Assembly (NCBI RefSeq): GCF_000003815.2
Contig: NC_049988.1
Span: 19,570,094-19,610,869 of the forward strand
Length of the DNA: 40,776 nt
Direction: 5' to 3'
Source of the DNA: Branchiostoma floridae
Lineage: Eukaryota; Chordata; Leptocardii; Amphioxiformes; Branchiostomatidae
A program made the translations under genes and the position numbers. Position 1 is the stretch's first letter. Each line of letters begins with the position of its first letter. Below are positions 21,126 to 30,682 of this stretch, one piece after another. Below the pieces are notes generated by a model. That model was given only the letters and a program-made list of their open reading frames with translations, was not told the origin of the DNA and ran no database searches.

Positions 21126-21286
21126 CAAATCAAAATTGTTATCGTAAATGTTAGTCTCATGTCGATATCAGTTGTTGTCGTGTTTTGTTATTTACTTGTT
21201 GTTATTATGTTGTTTTCTGCAGGATCACCCTTGTTGAAAAATTCGACGTTTTCTGGCCACCCTCCACCCTCGATATATATCTGTAA
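16889..21286 (+). CDS. Reeler-domain secreted protein, copy C
   Basis: Four coding exons, 16889-17075, 17958-18025, 20519-20652 and 21223-21286, join in phases 1, 0, 2 into 150 aa. The signal peptide MLGLVLLSMVVSSQA is followed by a diverged Reeler start (AACSSCDGIPEH; the usual GAP is missing and there is an extra cysteine). Next come DRPFRGFMIKPSSAG, NTTLLHCDDG with DALTHKN, and ITLVEKFDVFWPP. The protein ends DIYL with a stop just where copies A and B splice to a last exon. An N-glycosylation site N-T-T is present. The ATG lies 27 bases after the TCTCACAG acceptor, as in copy D. It belongs to the same immune-type family as B; function is inferred. Confidence 0.86.
17090..17310. repeat. CA microsatellite
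   Basis: CA/ACGCAC-rich tract beginning 15 bases behind the signal-exon donor of copy C. The corresponding place in copy D holds a CA then GA tract (23866-24018). Confidence 0.92.
18105..18432. repeat. TG microsatellite ending in a G run
   Basis: About 310 bp of TG with TATTG and TCTG interruptions, ending in a run of G (about 18417-18430). It is in intron 3 of copy C, matching the TG tract of copy B at 5058-5292. Confidence 0.93.
18640..19205 (-). mobile_element. Penelope-like retroelement fragment
   Basis: The minus strand from 18992 reads NIGETSRPLQARYKEH and, after a frameshift, LDREPRWFERGVREAI and NPTLNR. This is the GIY-YIG endonuclease end of Penelope-like elements. The frame breaks at 18839-18856, where GATATC and TAGATATC form a short tandem duplication. 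The flanking string ACTGGATATGATTTTGGAA at 18657 and its reverse complement at 19120-19145 are the element's end repeats, in inverted orientation. The reverse transcriptase part is absent. It is dead and lies in intron 3 of copy C. Confidence 0.72.
19412..19650. mobile_element. Fold-back MITE around GAACGTACTGCGCCTG
   Basis: ACACGTCGGTAGAACGTACTGCGCCTG-like sequence at 19421-19450 is reverse-complemented at 19605-19645 (CACAGGCGCAGTACGTTCC then GGTGACGTGCTG). The inner CCCGCTTG and ACGGGATTTT stretches carry no gene. Confidence 0.55.
20118..20438. mobile_element. Hairpin MITE remnant plus TGTCATACC repeat, copy 2
   Basis: Bases 20118-20188 are a MITE of the 13624-13763 family lacking most of its left part; 20196-20438 is the reverse complement of 13400-13616 with clear divergence. 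The order is inverted relative to copy 1, so both parts appear to move together. Confidence 0.6.
20653..21060 (+). repeat. Splice-junction minisatellite, copy C
   Basis: At least ten units of GACCAATCAGCATGA(G/T)(A/G)TACTC plus ATCTATATA begin right at the 5' splice site of coding exon 3 (CTTCAG|GTATTC, exon end 20652). It corresponds to the arrays behind the same exon in copies B and D. It runs into a perfect AT tract. Confidence 0.85.
21057..21122. repeat. AT dinucleotide repeat
   Basis: About 33 uninterrupted AT units between the minisatellite and the last exon of copy C. Confidence 0.98.
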
Positions 21287-22699
21287 CGTTCCATGACTTT
21301 CCGACCAGTTAAAAAAGCACGGACATTTAGTTTGGAACGAGATCGTGCGAGACTTTCCGAGAATTAACTGCGTTGCTGGGCGTGGCCTGCCTTACCGACA
21401 CAAAGATGGCGGCTATTGCCTGCGCTTGAAAATGAAATTAAAAACGCAAAATATGACAGGAAAATATCTCAGACTTCCCTCTTCATTGTGTTTTACATGA
21501 CTACATTCGCTTATTACTTGATTTGTCCAGTAGCAGAATTGATGTAAAGCATTGTTTAATGTCAAGATTAAAAATACAGTCCGAAAAACCCAAGGAAGAG
21601 CATAATGGCGATCAAATTTAAGAACGCTCTATCAAAAATCGTCTACTATAACTTCAGTAACTAGAAGTGTTCTTAAGCAACTAAAACTTGTCAACTTTCG
21701 AATCATAAGTCCGCAGGGTTACCTGACACAATTAAGGTCTTAAAAACATTTTGAGATACTAGTACCCGGTCTTCAAGACATTATGGAGAATGCATGGCTA
21801 ACACTGTTTTTTTTTTAAATTGAGATCTTGGGGGTAAAATGAAATGAAAAGACGCGAATCTTTTTACACTTTGTGTGTTTTGTTGTCTTCTTAGTCACAT
21901 TTTTACATGCTGTATGATGTACCCTGTGTAAAATCGAGGGTAACACATATCCTATTTAGGTCACAGTGAGAGCGCAGCGCGATCGCCGTCTAGTGGACCT
22001 CAGTGCTTTTGCTGCCGCTGGCCAGGAAAGGTACAGGTTCGTCCATCGGGTTATGCCATTCATTAAGAGGGATTTAATTCATCAGTAAAATGACTTGCGA
22101 CACGTGAAACTTAGTTTAAGTCGAAAAACACCTTATATAGATTATGTATTATAAATGTAGAAGTCAACAGTATATAATCAGTGATAAAATGTTGATGTGG
22201 TCCATTCTGCCCAATTATGGGACTTTCTCACATACAAAATGTATAATTTGGTAAAGAAGATCATCAATTGAAACAAATTACGCCAATCACAACCTAATCA
22301 CCCTAATAAATGGCACCAAATTGCAACAGCTCCACATATCTCACGGAGGTATGAGGTATCCGAACTCTTGTTCTCTCTGTAGTCTTTCATTCTATGGCTG
22401 TAATTTTGTATTACAGGTACAAAGCATTGTAATCCCATCAATATGTACTAGTGCCAATCTTTCGGCCAAGCGATTTATTTGTCTTGATTGTAGCATATGA
22501 TAAACATGACATATAATAGACTTGTCTGGTGTAAAAATCCTCAAGTCAACCAAATATATGTCTATAGTCTCTTGTGTGATTATTGAGACCAGGTAAGCCC
22601 GGATGTATATACAAACTTCGCATGGGTATTACCGACTTTCAGTGAATACCCACACAAGCTTAAACCACTCTTTTGTTTATTAAACACCACATCTGCCGT

Positions 22700-22808
22700 A
22701 AACGCCCAAGGCTGGCGGATATCGCACACAACTAGACGTTTCAACATACGCAAGAGAAAACTCAAAACGACGTCGTCGGAGAAACACCTGTGCCGTTTTC
22801 AGCCCAAT
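22700..22808 (+). promoter_or_regulatory. 5' UTR exon of Reeler copy D
   Basis: Ends CAGCCCAAT|GTGAGTACG, identical in its junction to copy C at 15876 and similar to copy B at 3128. The TGTATATC of copy C is TGTTTATT here, so the putative TATA element is not conserved. Confidence 0.5.
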
Positions 22809-22994
22809 GTGAGTACGAGATTAACGTTGACTTATTGTACAGTTCCTGCGTTTTACCTAGTTATAGTCTCTTCCAGACCTCTTCAACGTGTAGCTCGCAA
22901 GGTAGCAAAAATATCGGTCGAATAGGGAGATCAGTTGGCAAGATTTAAGAATAAGATATGCGGGTAACCAGGAACTCTAAGGGCGCCGGCTTAA

Positions 22995-23182
22995 GCCCGC
23001 TTTACAAATCAAGAATTCAGCTCGGCCGAGTTGTCAGCGAGCTCTAAATTACGAGGAGGCATGACCCTGATGCCTACGAACAAATGGCAGAGTTTCTTCG
23101 TCGGCATCAGGGTCATACCTCCTCGTAATTTAGAGCTCGCTGACAAGTCGGCCGAGCAAAATTCCTGATTTGTAAAGGGGAC
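22995..23182. mobile_element. TTAA-type palindromic MITE
   Basis: A 188-bp near-perfect palindrome: GCCCGCTTTACAAATCAAGA at the left, its counterpart ending TGATTTGTAAAGGGGAC at the right, inner arms GGCATGACCCTGATGCC and GGCATCAGGGTCATACC. TTAA flanks at 22991-22994 and 23183-23186. Copy C at about 16046-16060 has a single TTAA and no insert, giving the empty site. TTAA duplication is seen in piggyBac and Kolobok groups. Confidence 0.8.
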
Positions 23183-23670
23183 TTAAGGCCAACGTCACAT
23201 TTGGCCCGGCCGGTCAGCTTTCGTGTGGAAAATAAGGTATAAAGACACCAAACTACACCAGACGTAAAGAGAATACTTGTGGGCATTATTTATGTATACT
23301 TTACGTATGAATTTATATTTTCCGTTTCCACCACAAACACCCCGACCGGGCCTCAGTTTGTAAATGTGATGTATGCCTAAATCCGATTGGCAAATGATTC
23401 TCCCAAAATGGTAAAATTAGATTTCAGTCAAGATCTGGAGCTGGCAGAGACAAAAATTGTCCCTGTCTTGATCTGTCGACGGACTAGTGTACTGTGTATA
23501 GTGTATGTGAACATGCCTTCTGTAGATGGCGACATACTGATATTCTTTTGTCCGCAACGTTGACCACAGTCGTTTCAATGTCCTTACTTTGCTGTCGCAA
23601 ACCTGCAGATTATTCTATTACTTTTGATTTTTCATCCCACAGTAAAACCCTACCCCCGAGACCTGTCAGC

Positions 23671-23901
23671 ATGTTGGGAAAATTGGTGCTCCTGTCTCTG
23701 GTGGTGAGCTGCCAGGCCTATTCCTCGGGCGCCCCTATGGCGGCTTGCATTAATGGCATCCCGGGACACGGCCCGGCCCCCCAGCCGTTTAGCCACCAGT
23801 CGTTTACTGTGTACTTGCAACAAGATGGGCCGGGAAGGATAGCAAGTTAGTATGTCTTAGAAGACACAAACACACATTGCACACACAAACTCGCACAGAC
23901 C

Positions 23902-23949
<48 letters not shown>

Positions 23950-26900
23950 CAGAGAGAGACAGAGAGAGAGAGAGAGAAGAGTGAGAGTGAGAGAGGGGGA
24001 GAGAAAGAGAGAGAGAACAAAGTCACATAGTTGCCAGTTTTTTTTAGCCTGCTTCCTATTCGAGTAAGAGAATTGCTTGTCCTAGTGAAGGATAAATGTA
24101 CCCACAGATTCGTAACCATTAGGGAGGGTCTTTTTAGCGAATGCCCACAAACGCCCACTCTAGAGAAGTCCGCGCTGCACGAATCTCATTTTGTTTGCTT
24201 GGAATATGTCCACATTGTGCTCCCATGTATTAATCCTGAGTTTTAAGTCAATCCATTGACCTGAAGTGACATAAATCAAAGTTTTCGATTCTCGATGGTC
24301 TTTTTAGCGAACGCCCAGCAAAATGTCTTTTTAGCGAATGCCCACTATATCCACAAAAATATCGGCCGTCGCGCAACGACACCTAAACCTACCGCCACAA
24401 ACATGTTCAAGATGGTGTCCCATTGATGTGTACGGAGTTTCCGTGCTTTACAAGCATTTTAAGTCCCTGTTTTTGGTCAAAATGTACGGCGACGATACTA
24501 CCATACATTAACTATAGCAATTCAAAATGGCGGGCCTCAGTGACCTCCTTGCGGGACTGTTCAATAAGTATGGCGGGAGTGACTGTTGTAGCATAGCTTC
24601 TCATACAACCATTTTAGAGTGAATTCTGAACAAGACTTTCAATTCATAGTGCTATCATCTGACTGATATTTACATTGCGGTCCTTTTTTCTGTGCTATTA
24701 TTACCCAGGTTTGAGGAACTTAGTGCAAATATGGATATTGATTCACCTCAGTGCCCAATTAATGTACAAAAGGCTCAGACACATTAGTGTTATAAACCTG
24801 ACTAGGGGCAGGTAACCAATACTAGAAAAACATAGCTATTTATTATTAACAATACTATTTACATTATAATAATAACTCTTCACCAAACTGGACTTTTCTT
24901 ATCTTTATTTATCACAGAAACATTGTTACAATGAGGATTTGATTAGATGAGTATCTGTTACAGTGTGTACAAACTTATTTCAAATACAAAAATGTATTTC
25001 ATTTCACTTCCTAAATATCTTTAAAGTATTGGAAGAAGTTGACACATAAACAATATTAATTGCATTATTTGTGTGCAGTAAAATGTGACCACATACTATC
25101 AATAGCCTAATAAGATGCTGGAACATGGCACAAGCGGGCTCCTCTTCTGAGTACAGAAAGGAAATGTTTTATAACATTTAGTTATGACGTAGAAAATTTC
25201 AATTGTAAAATGTACCTTTATTAACATTTACAANNNNNNNNNNNNNNNNNNNNNNNNNNNNNNNNNNNNNNNNNNNNNNNNNNNNNNNNNNNNNNNNNNN
25301 NNNNNNNNNNNNNNNNNNNNNNNNNNNNNNNNNNNNNNNNNNNNNNNNNNNNNNNNNNNNNNNNNNNNNNNNNNNNNNNNNNNNNNNNNNNNNNNNNNNN
25401 NNNNNNNNNNNNNNNNNNNNNNNNNNNNNNNNNNNNNNNNNNNNNNNNNNNNNNNNNNNNNNNNNNNNNNNNNNNNNNNNNNNNNNNNNNNNNNNNNNNN
25501 NNNNNNNNNNNNNNNNNNNNNNNNNNNNNNNNNNNNNNNNNNNNNNNNNNNNNNNNNNNNNNNNNNNNNNNNNNNNNNNNNNNNNNNNNNNNNNNNNNNN
25601 NNNNNNNNNNNNNNNNNNNNNNNNNNNNNNNNNNNNNNNNNNNNNNNNNNNNNNNNNNNNNNNNNNNNNNNNNNNNNNNNNNNNNNNNNNNNNNNNNNNN
25701 NNNNNNNNNNNNNNNNNNNNNNNNNNNNNNNNNNNNNNNNNNNNNNNNNNNNNNNNNNNNNNNNNNNNNNNNNNNNNNNNNNNNNNNNNNNNNNNNNNNN
25801 NNNNNNNNNNNNNNNNNNNNNNNNNNNNNNNNNNNNNNNNNNNNNNNNNNNNNNNNNNNNNNNNNNNNNNNNNNNNNNNNNNNNNNNNNNNNNNNNNNNN
25901 NNNNNNNNNNNNNNNNNNNNNNNNNNNNNNNNNNNNNNNNNNNNNNNNNNNNNNNNNNNNNNNNNNNNNNNNNNNNNNNNNNNNNNNNNNNNNNNNNNNN
26001 NNNNNNNNNNNNNNNNNNNNNNNNNNNNNNNNNNNTACAGGTGAGTAAGGTGTCTTTCCTTTGCCTATAGACCAGATAGGCCATTATACAGGTAAGTAAG
26101 ATGTCTTTCCTTTGCCTATAGACCAGCTAGGGTATTATACAGGTGAGTAAAGCAACTTTCCTTTGCCTATATACTACCATATAGGCCATTATACAGGAAA
26201 TACACATTACTCACCTGTCCGGGGTCTTGCCTGGTCAGTAAGCAAAGGTAATACTCGTTACTCACCTGTGCGGTGTCTTACCTGGTCTGTAAACAAAGGA
26301 AATACACGTTACTCACCTGTATGGCGTCTTACCTAGTCTGTAATCAAAGGAAATACACGTTACTCACCTGTACGGTGTCTTACCTGGTCTGCTATGAAAG
26401 GAAACACACCTTACTTACCTGTACGGCGTCTTACCTGGCCTGTTATAAAAGGAAACACACCTTACTTACCCGTATTGTTGTCATTTATTAAGAAGAGAAA
26501 AAACAATTTGTTTGTTAATGTTAATAAAGGTACATTTTACAGTTGAAATTTTCTACGTCATAACTACTAGTAAATGTTATAAAACATTTCCTATCTGTAC
26601 TCAGAAGAGGAGCCCGCTCGTGCCATGTTCCAACATTTTATTAGGCTATTAATAGCATGTGGTCACATTTTTCTGCACACAAATAATGCAATTAATATTG
26701 TTTATGTGTCAACTTCTTCCAATACTTTAAAAATATTTAGGAAATGAAATGAAATACATTTTTGTATTTGAAATAAGTTTGTACACACTGTAACAGATAC
26801 TCATCTAATCAAATCCTCATTGTAACAATGTTTCTGTGATAAATAAAGATAAGAAAAGTCCAGTTTGGTGAAGAGTTATTATTATAATGTAAATAGTATT

Positions 26901-29227
26901 GTTAATAATAAATAGCTATGTTTTTCTAGTATTGGTTACCTGCCCCTAGTCAGGTTTATAACACTAATGTGTCTGAGCCTTTTGTACATTAATTGGGCAC
27001 TGAGGTGAATTCGAATCAATATCCATATTTGCACTAAGTTCCTCAAACCTGGGTAATAATAGCACAGAAAAAAGGACCACAATGTAAATATCAGTCAGAT
27101 GATAGCACTATGAATTGAAAGTCTTGTTCAGAATTCACTCTAAAATGGTTGTATGAGAAGCTATGCTACAACAGTCCCTCCCGCCATACTTATAGAACAG
27201 TCCCGCAAGGAGGTCACATGACTATAGCTAGTGCCCGCCATTTTGAATTGCTATAGTTAATGTATGGTAGTATCGTCGCCGTACATTTTGACCAAAAACA
27301 GGGACTTAAAATGCTTGTAAAGCACGGAAACTCCGTACACATCAATGGGACACCATCTTGAACATGTTTGTGGCGGTAGGTTTAAGTGTCGTTGCGCGAC
27401 GGCCGATATTTTTGTGGATATAGTGGCATTCGCTAAAAAGACATTTTGCTGGGCGTTCGCTAAAAAGACCATCGAGAATCGAAAACTTTGATTTATGTCA
27501 CTTCGGGTCAATGGATTGACTTGAAACTCAGGATTAATACATGGGAGCACAAAGTGGACATATTCCAAGCAAAAAAAATGAGATTCGTGCAGCGCGGACT
27601 TCTCTAGAGTGGGCGTTTGTGGGCATTCGCTAACAAGACCATGCGTAACCATTATGCACAAAATTAACCTTTGGTATTGAAAATATAAGTGTAAGTGTCC
27701 TCATACATTTCAGGTTTACCTTGTTATAAACTTTAACAAGAGTTTAGACCAAAGACTTTAAAAAGAACCTATCTACCCACCCTTAATTTTTTTTCAGGAC
27801 TGAAACAGGAAAAAATTTTTCCTAGGCCTGAACTCCATCCTCGTGTGATCGATATGAATCGTACCCGGCATTTCACAAATTCTGACCCTAGTCCCACCTG
27901 TAAAATGTTTCCTCTCAGTTACGATCAGCGCCCTAAGCAGCCATCGCCTTTCCTTGGGTTAATGATCAAGTCTTCCTCAGCTGGCACTTTCGAGGTACTT
28001 ACTTTTCCGTCATTGATCCAATCATTTCTGTTATGAACCCTGCGAGGGAAATCGCCTGCTGCTTCAAGCTAAAAAGGCACAACCCGCCGTACGTGCAAAT
28101 ACATAAGTGGTAAGTACCGCCTCCGTACGGACTCGTAGGGAATCCGACGGATTTAGGAGCCTTCAGATACGCCCTAGACGTGCACTTTACGTGCAGGCAA
28201 AACTCTGTGTGCCATCGGGCTGCGGAACGTTTTCAGAAATACGTGGCCTCCCAAAAAAAACCTACGGACAAATTTCACGTACGGAGGGTTGTGCTCTTAG
28301 CGATCCATCGGACTTTACCGTTTGCATATACATTATGCTGTCTGTTGTCGCTATGTGACATTTCTACCCCCTTCTTGTTTTTTTCCTAGGAGTCCAATGA
28401 TACGCATGTTGTTCACTGCTTCGACGGCTTAGACCCGATCACCCATAGTGCCACCCACGGTGGTTGGGTGACAGTCACTGTGCCTTTTGTGACATCAGAA
28501 ACTGGAACTATAACATTCAGGTATTCTAATAGACCAATCAGCATTAGATATTCATCTGTATAGACCAATCGCTGTACTCATCTTTATTGACCAATCAGCA
28601 TGATGTACTTGTCTATATTGACCAATCAGCATGAGGTATTTGTATATATAGACCAATCAGCATGATTTACTAATCTATATAGACCAATCACAAGGAAGTA
28701 CTCCTTTCTATATCTATAGGCTAATCACTATTAGATACTAGTACTCATAGACCAATCAGCATGGACCATTCATTCTTTTAGACCAATAAGCATCCATATA
28801 GATCAATCAACACAGCATTGTGTATCAATCTACTACAACCCTGATGGTGTATCTATGTGGACCAATCAGCATGAAGTATTTAATTAGATTACGCCAATCA
28901 GCAAGCCACGAAGTATTCATTACGACCATTCAATTTGAAGTACCATTTAAACAAGATGCTATATATCGATTACGTAAACCAAGTTAAAATGAGATATTTT
29001 TATAGACCAATTAAATCAAACATGTGTTTATTATTATTATGTACACCAATAACACATAACATAGTCAATATGCATAGGGTACATGTTAATGTTAGCGTCA
29101 TGTCGATAGCAGTTGTTGTCGTGTTTTGTTATTTACTTGTTGTCATTATGTTGTTTTCTGCAGTGTCACCGTTGTTGAGAAATACGACGTTTTCTGGCTA
29201 CCCTCCACCTGGTCTATAAATCTGTAA
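23671..29227 (+). CDS. Reeler-domain secreted protein, copy D
   Basis: Four coding exons, 23671-23849, 27919-27994, 28390-28520 and 29164-29227, give 149 aa if the first donor is TTA|GTATGT (phases 2, 0, 2). This donor matches GTATGT in copies B and C. The alternative donor four bases earlier (GCAA|GTTAGT) would cause a frameshift and early stop. Signal peptide MLGKLVLLSLVVSCQA, then the Reeler start SSGAPMAACINGIPGHG, FLGLMIKSSSAGTFE, VVHCFDGLDPITHS, TVTVPFV and VTVVEKYDVFW. It ends SINL, like copy C without the DVITG exon. Secreted Reeler protein, probably a defence-type factor by family. Intron 2 is enlarged to 4.1 kb by a fold-back element. Confidence 0.83.
23866..24018. repeat. CA then GA microsatellite
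   Basis: CACACAAAC-type tract followed by about 110 bp of GA repeats, located right behind the signal-exon donor of copy D, like the CA tract of copy C. Confidence 0.93.
25234..26035. other. Assembly gap (802 N)
   Basis: Unknown sequence inside the fold-back element. The gap probably reflects the palindrome and tandem repeat and may hide more repeat units or coding sequence. Confidence 1.
26036..26490. repeat. About 57-bp tandem repeat with central inversion
   Basis: Left units read ACAGGTGAGTAAGGTGTCTT, then TCCTTTGCCTATAGACCAG; right units read the reverse complement (ACTCACCTGT...). The switch is at about 26190-26200. The right part gives an open frame of 19-aa repeats, which is a by-product of a unit length divisible by three. 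Confidence 0.8.
28076..28296. mobile_element. MITE GGCACAACCCGCCGTACG, copy 2
   Basis: Diverged, shorter relative of 16434-16743: left GGCACAACCCGCCGTACGTG, right ACGTACGGAGGGTTGTGCTC. It occupies most of intron 3 of copy D. Confidence 0.65.
28521..29060 (+). repeat. Splice-junction minisatellite, copy D
   Basis: Fifteen or so degenerate units of AGACCAATCAGCATGA with TACTCATCTATAT begin at the donor ATTCAG|GTATTC (exon end 28520) and fill almost the whole intron up to the last exon at 29164. Confidence 0.85.
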
Positions 29228-29524
29228 CAGTGTAAGGTTCCATGACTTTCCAACCAGATCTTGTGAGACTTTCCGAGAACTGCGTTGCTAAGCGTGGCCG
29301 GTCTTGCCGACACAAAGATGGCGGCCTTTTAATTGCCAGCGCTTGAGGTAGCAGAACACAGTATTTATGATTTTATCCGCGAACCCCGGGGTCTATATGT
29401 GACACGGGTACATAAAGTAGTAAGGAAAAACTTGCTGAAGGAGAGGTTAAAAATCATATTTTAGTGGCAGCCAGGTATAACCTGTGCTGGATAGTCACGG
29501 AAGATGTCGACTGTTTTCTATTTC

Positions 29525-29810
29525 GTGTATAAATGCGCCCCATTACTCAACTTCCCTACTAGTGTGAGCCGACTGCAGTTATGTGACCTCCGCAGGGCGG
29601 CTTTCAAAGTGGGCGTGAGAAGACGATGCGCCGTCAGGATTTTGTTGTTTTTCAATATTTTGTGGCTTGTACCCTGAACTCGAACATATCTGTATGTGGT
29701 ATTCCAAAAGTGCACCCTGCTATATTTTTTCCGCGTCGAAGCCAGTCACCTTCTGGACCTTAACTATAGAAATCCCCATAGGCCATGTGTTCTGCTACCT
29801 TGAAAATGAA
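29525..29810 (+). repeat. Interspersed repeat shared with 6187-6480
   Basis: Contains TAACTATAGAAATCCCCATA and TGTGTTCTGCTACCTTGAA as in intron 4 of copy B. It is absent from the matching place behind copy C, so it was gained in D or lost in C. Confidence 0.5.
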
Positions 29811-29892
29811 AAGAAAACGCTAAATAAAGATAGCTGCAAAATACATCTGACTCCCGTCTTCATTGTGTTTTACATGACTCATTACAACTACA

Positions 29893-30251
29893 GTTCAGTT
29901 CAGGTCATCCTCGGGGAGGTGACAGCATCGTCTCCACATGTTCCTGTCCAGCATGATGGAACGGAGCTCGCGGCCGGCCTGCAAACACGTGTCCTCCAGC
30001 AGTAGCTTCCTGAGTGTGACCGAAGGGCGGCCACGCCTGCGCGACTCTCCCGGTTCCCAAAGCAAGACCTCTCCTGCCAGTTCCTCATGGCGCACCACGT
30101 GACCTGCCAAACGGAATCTTCGGCTGCGGACAACCGACGATATGTGCGGCAGGGAACCATAAAGTTCTTTGTTGGAGATGTGGCTCCTCCGTCAAGGGCA
30201 GCACGAAGCATGCGGGTGTAGTTTCCATCGAGTCCAGTCAGCGTAAAGTAC
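29893..30251 (-). mobile_element. 5'-truncated non-LTR retrotransposon (RT C-terminus)
   Basis: On the minus strand the frame begins LDGNYTRMLRAALD and, after a frameshift, reads ISNKELYGSLPHISSVVR, FRLAGHVVRHEEL, a WEPGESRRRGRP motif and LDRNMWRR. This is the typical C-terminal tail of endonuclease/reverse-transcriptase LINE proteins. CATTACAACTACA flanks at 29880-29892 and 30252-30264, a 13-bp target duplication, and copy C shows the uninterrupted site near 21500. The 3' end is CTGAACTGAAC. The clade is not assigned. Confidence 0.8.
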
Positions 30252-30585
30252 CATTACAACTACATTCGCCTACTACTTGATTTGTCCAGTAGCAGAATTG
30301 ATATAAGGCATTGTTTTCTATGTCAAGATTAAAGATATAACTCCATGAACGTGTTTAAGCAACTGAAAGTTGTAGACCTTGCTAACACTGGTGATATTGG
30401 GCTAAAAGAAAAACCCAATTGTAACGTTGTAACCGGATGTATAAAGACATAATAATAGATTATGTGAACCACCAGCACAAATATTTTCTCCCCTCTCCAA
30501 TATTTCTAGCAGGCCAAATTACAGAGTGCACAGACACTGGCACGGGAACATGTTTGGCTGTACATTGTACATAACAAATGACAAT

Positions 30586-30682
30586 TAGGCCACACTGACT
30601 TAATTTTATAGATGCCATCCAGATTTTCGCCTGATTGAACAAGAAAACACACACACACACACACACACAAAAACTGTGGCCA
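30586..30682. repeat. Possible diverged Harbinger-like MITE remnant with CA run
   Basis: TTAGGCCACACTGACTTAAT and TTTTATAGATGCCATCC resemble the left end of 177-682, and AACTGTGGCC resembles the right end, with a CA run between. Much shorter and degenerate. Confidence 0.35.

Larger units (their letters stand above)
15160..21290 (+). repeat. Segmental duplication unit C
   Basis: From ATGACTTGCGAGACGTGAAAC (about 15167) onward this strand aligns with about 22090 onward. Shared parts include the 5' UTR exon, the signal-peptide exon, the middle exons, the minisatellite, and sequence behind the stop codon (GACACAAAGATGGCGGC at about 21398 and 29309). The two units differ mainly by transposon insertions. 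Confidence 0.75.
24122..27643. mobile_element. 3.5-kb fold-back transposon with 1.1-kb inverted arms (Mutator-like?)
   Basis: Left arm 24127-25233 is the reverse complement of 26512-27640 with few differences. The ends read GGTCTT(T/G)TTAGCGAATGCCCAC, and GTCTTTTTAGCGAA(C/T)GCCC recurs inside the arm near 24298 and 24326. CGTAACCATTA stands on both sides (24111-24121 and 27644-27654); copy C has this string once (near 17720), so it looks like a 10-11-bp target duplication. Long inverted ends with 9-11-bp duplications are typical of Mutator-like elements. The centre (26036-26490) is a tandem repeat that inverts near 26195. No transposase is visible, but 802 bases are N. Confidence 0.72.
22086..29330 (+). 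repeat. Segmental duplication unit D
   Basis: Partner of unit C. It begins near AAAATGACTTGCGACACGTG and includes all copy D exons. It is longer because of the TTAA MITE (22995-23182) and the 3.5-kb fold-back element (24122-27643), and shorter in intron 3, which lacks the TG tract and Penelope fragment of C. Confidence 0.75.

Noticed and set aside
23671-23850. Copy D as a frameshifted pseudogene
   Set aside because: This follows only if the GTTAGT donor is used; the conserved GTATGT donor four bases later restores the frame.
25221-26084. 287-aa frame
   Set aside because: Almost entirely N from the assembly gap.
26273-26491. 72-aa repeat protein with SYLVCxQRKYTLLTC
   Set aside because: Arises because the 57-bp repeat of the fold-back element is a multiple of three. 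No splice or start context and no known domain.
27257-27661. 134-aa minus-strand open frame in the right arm of the fold-back element
   Set aside because: No recognised domain or transposase motif; the equivalent frame in the left arm is interrupted, so it is probably chance.
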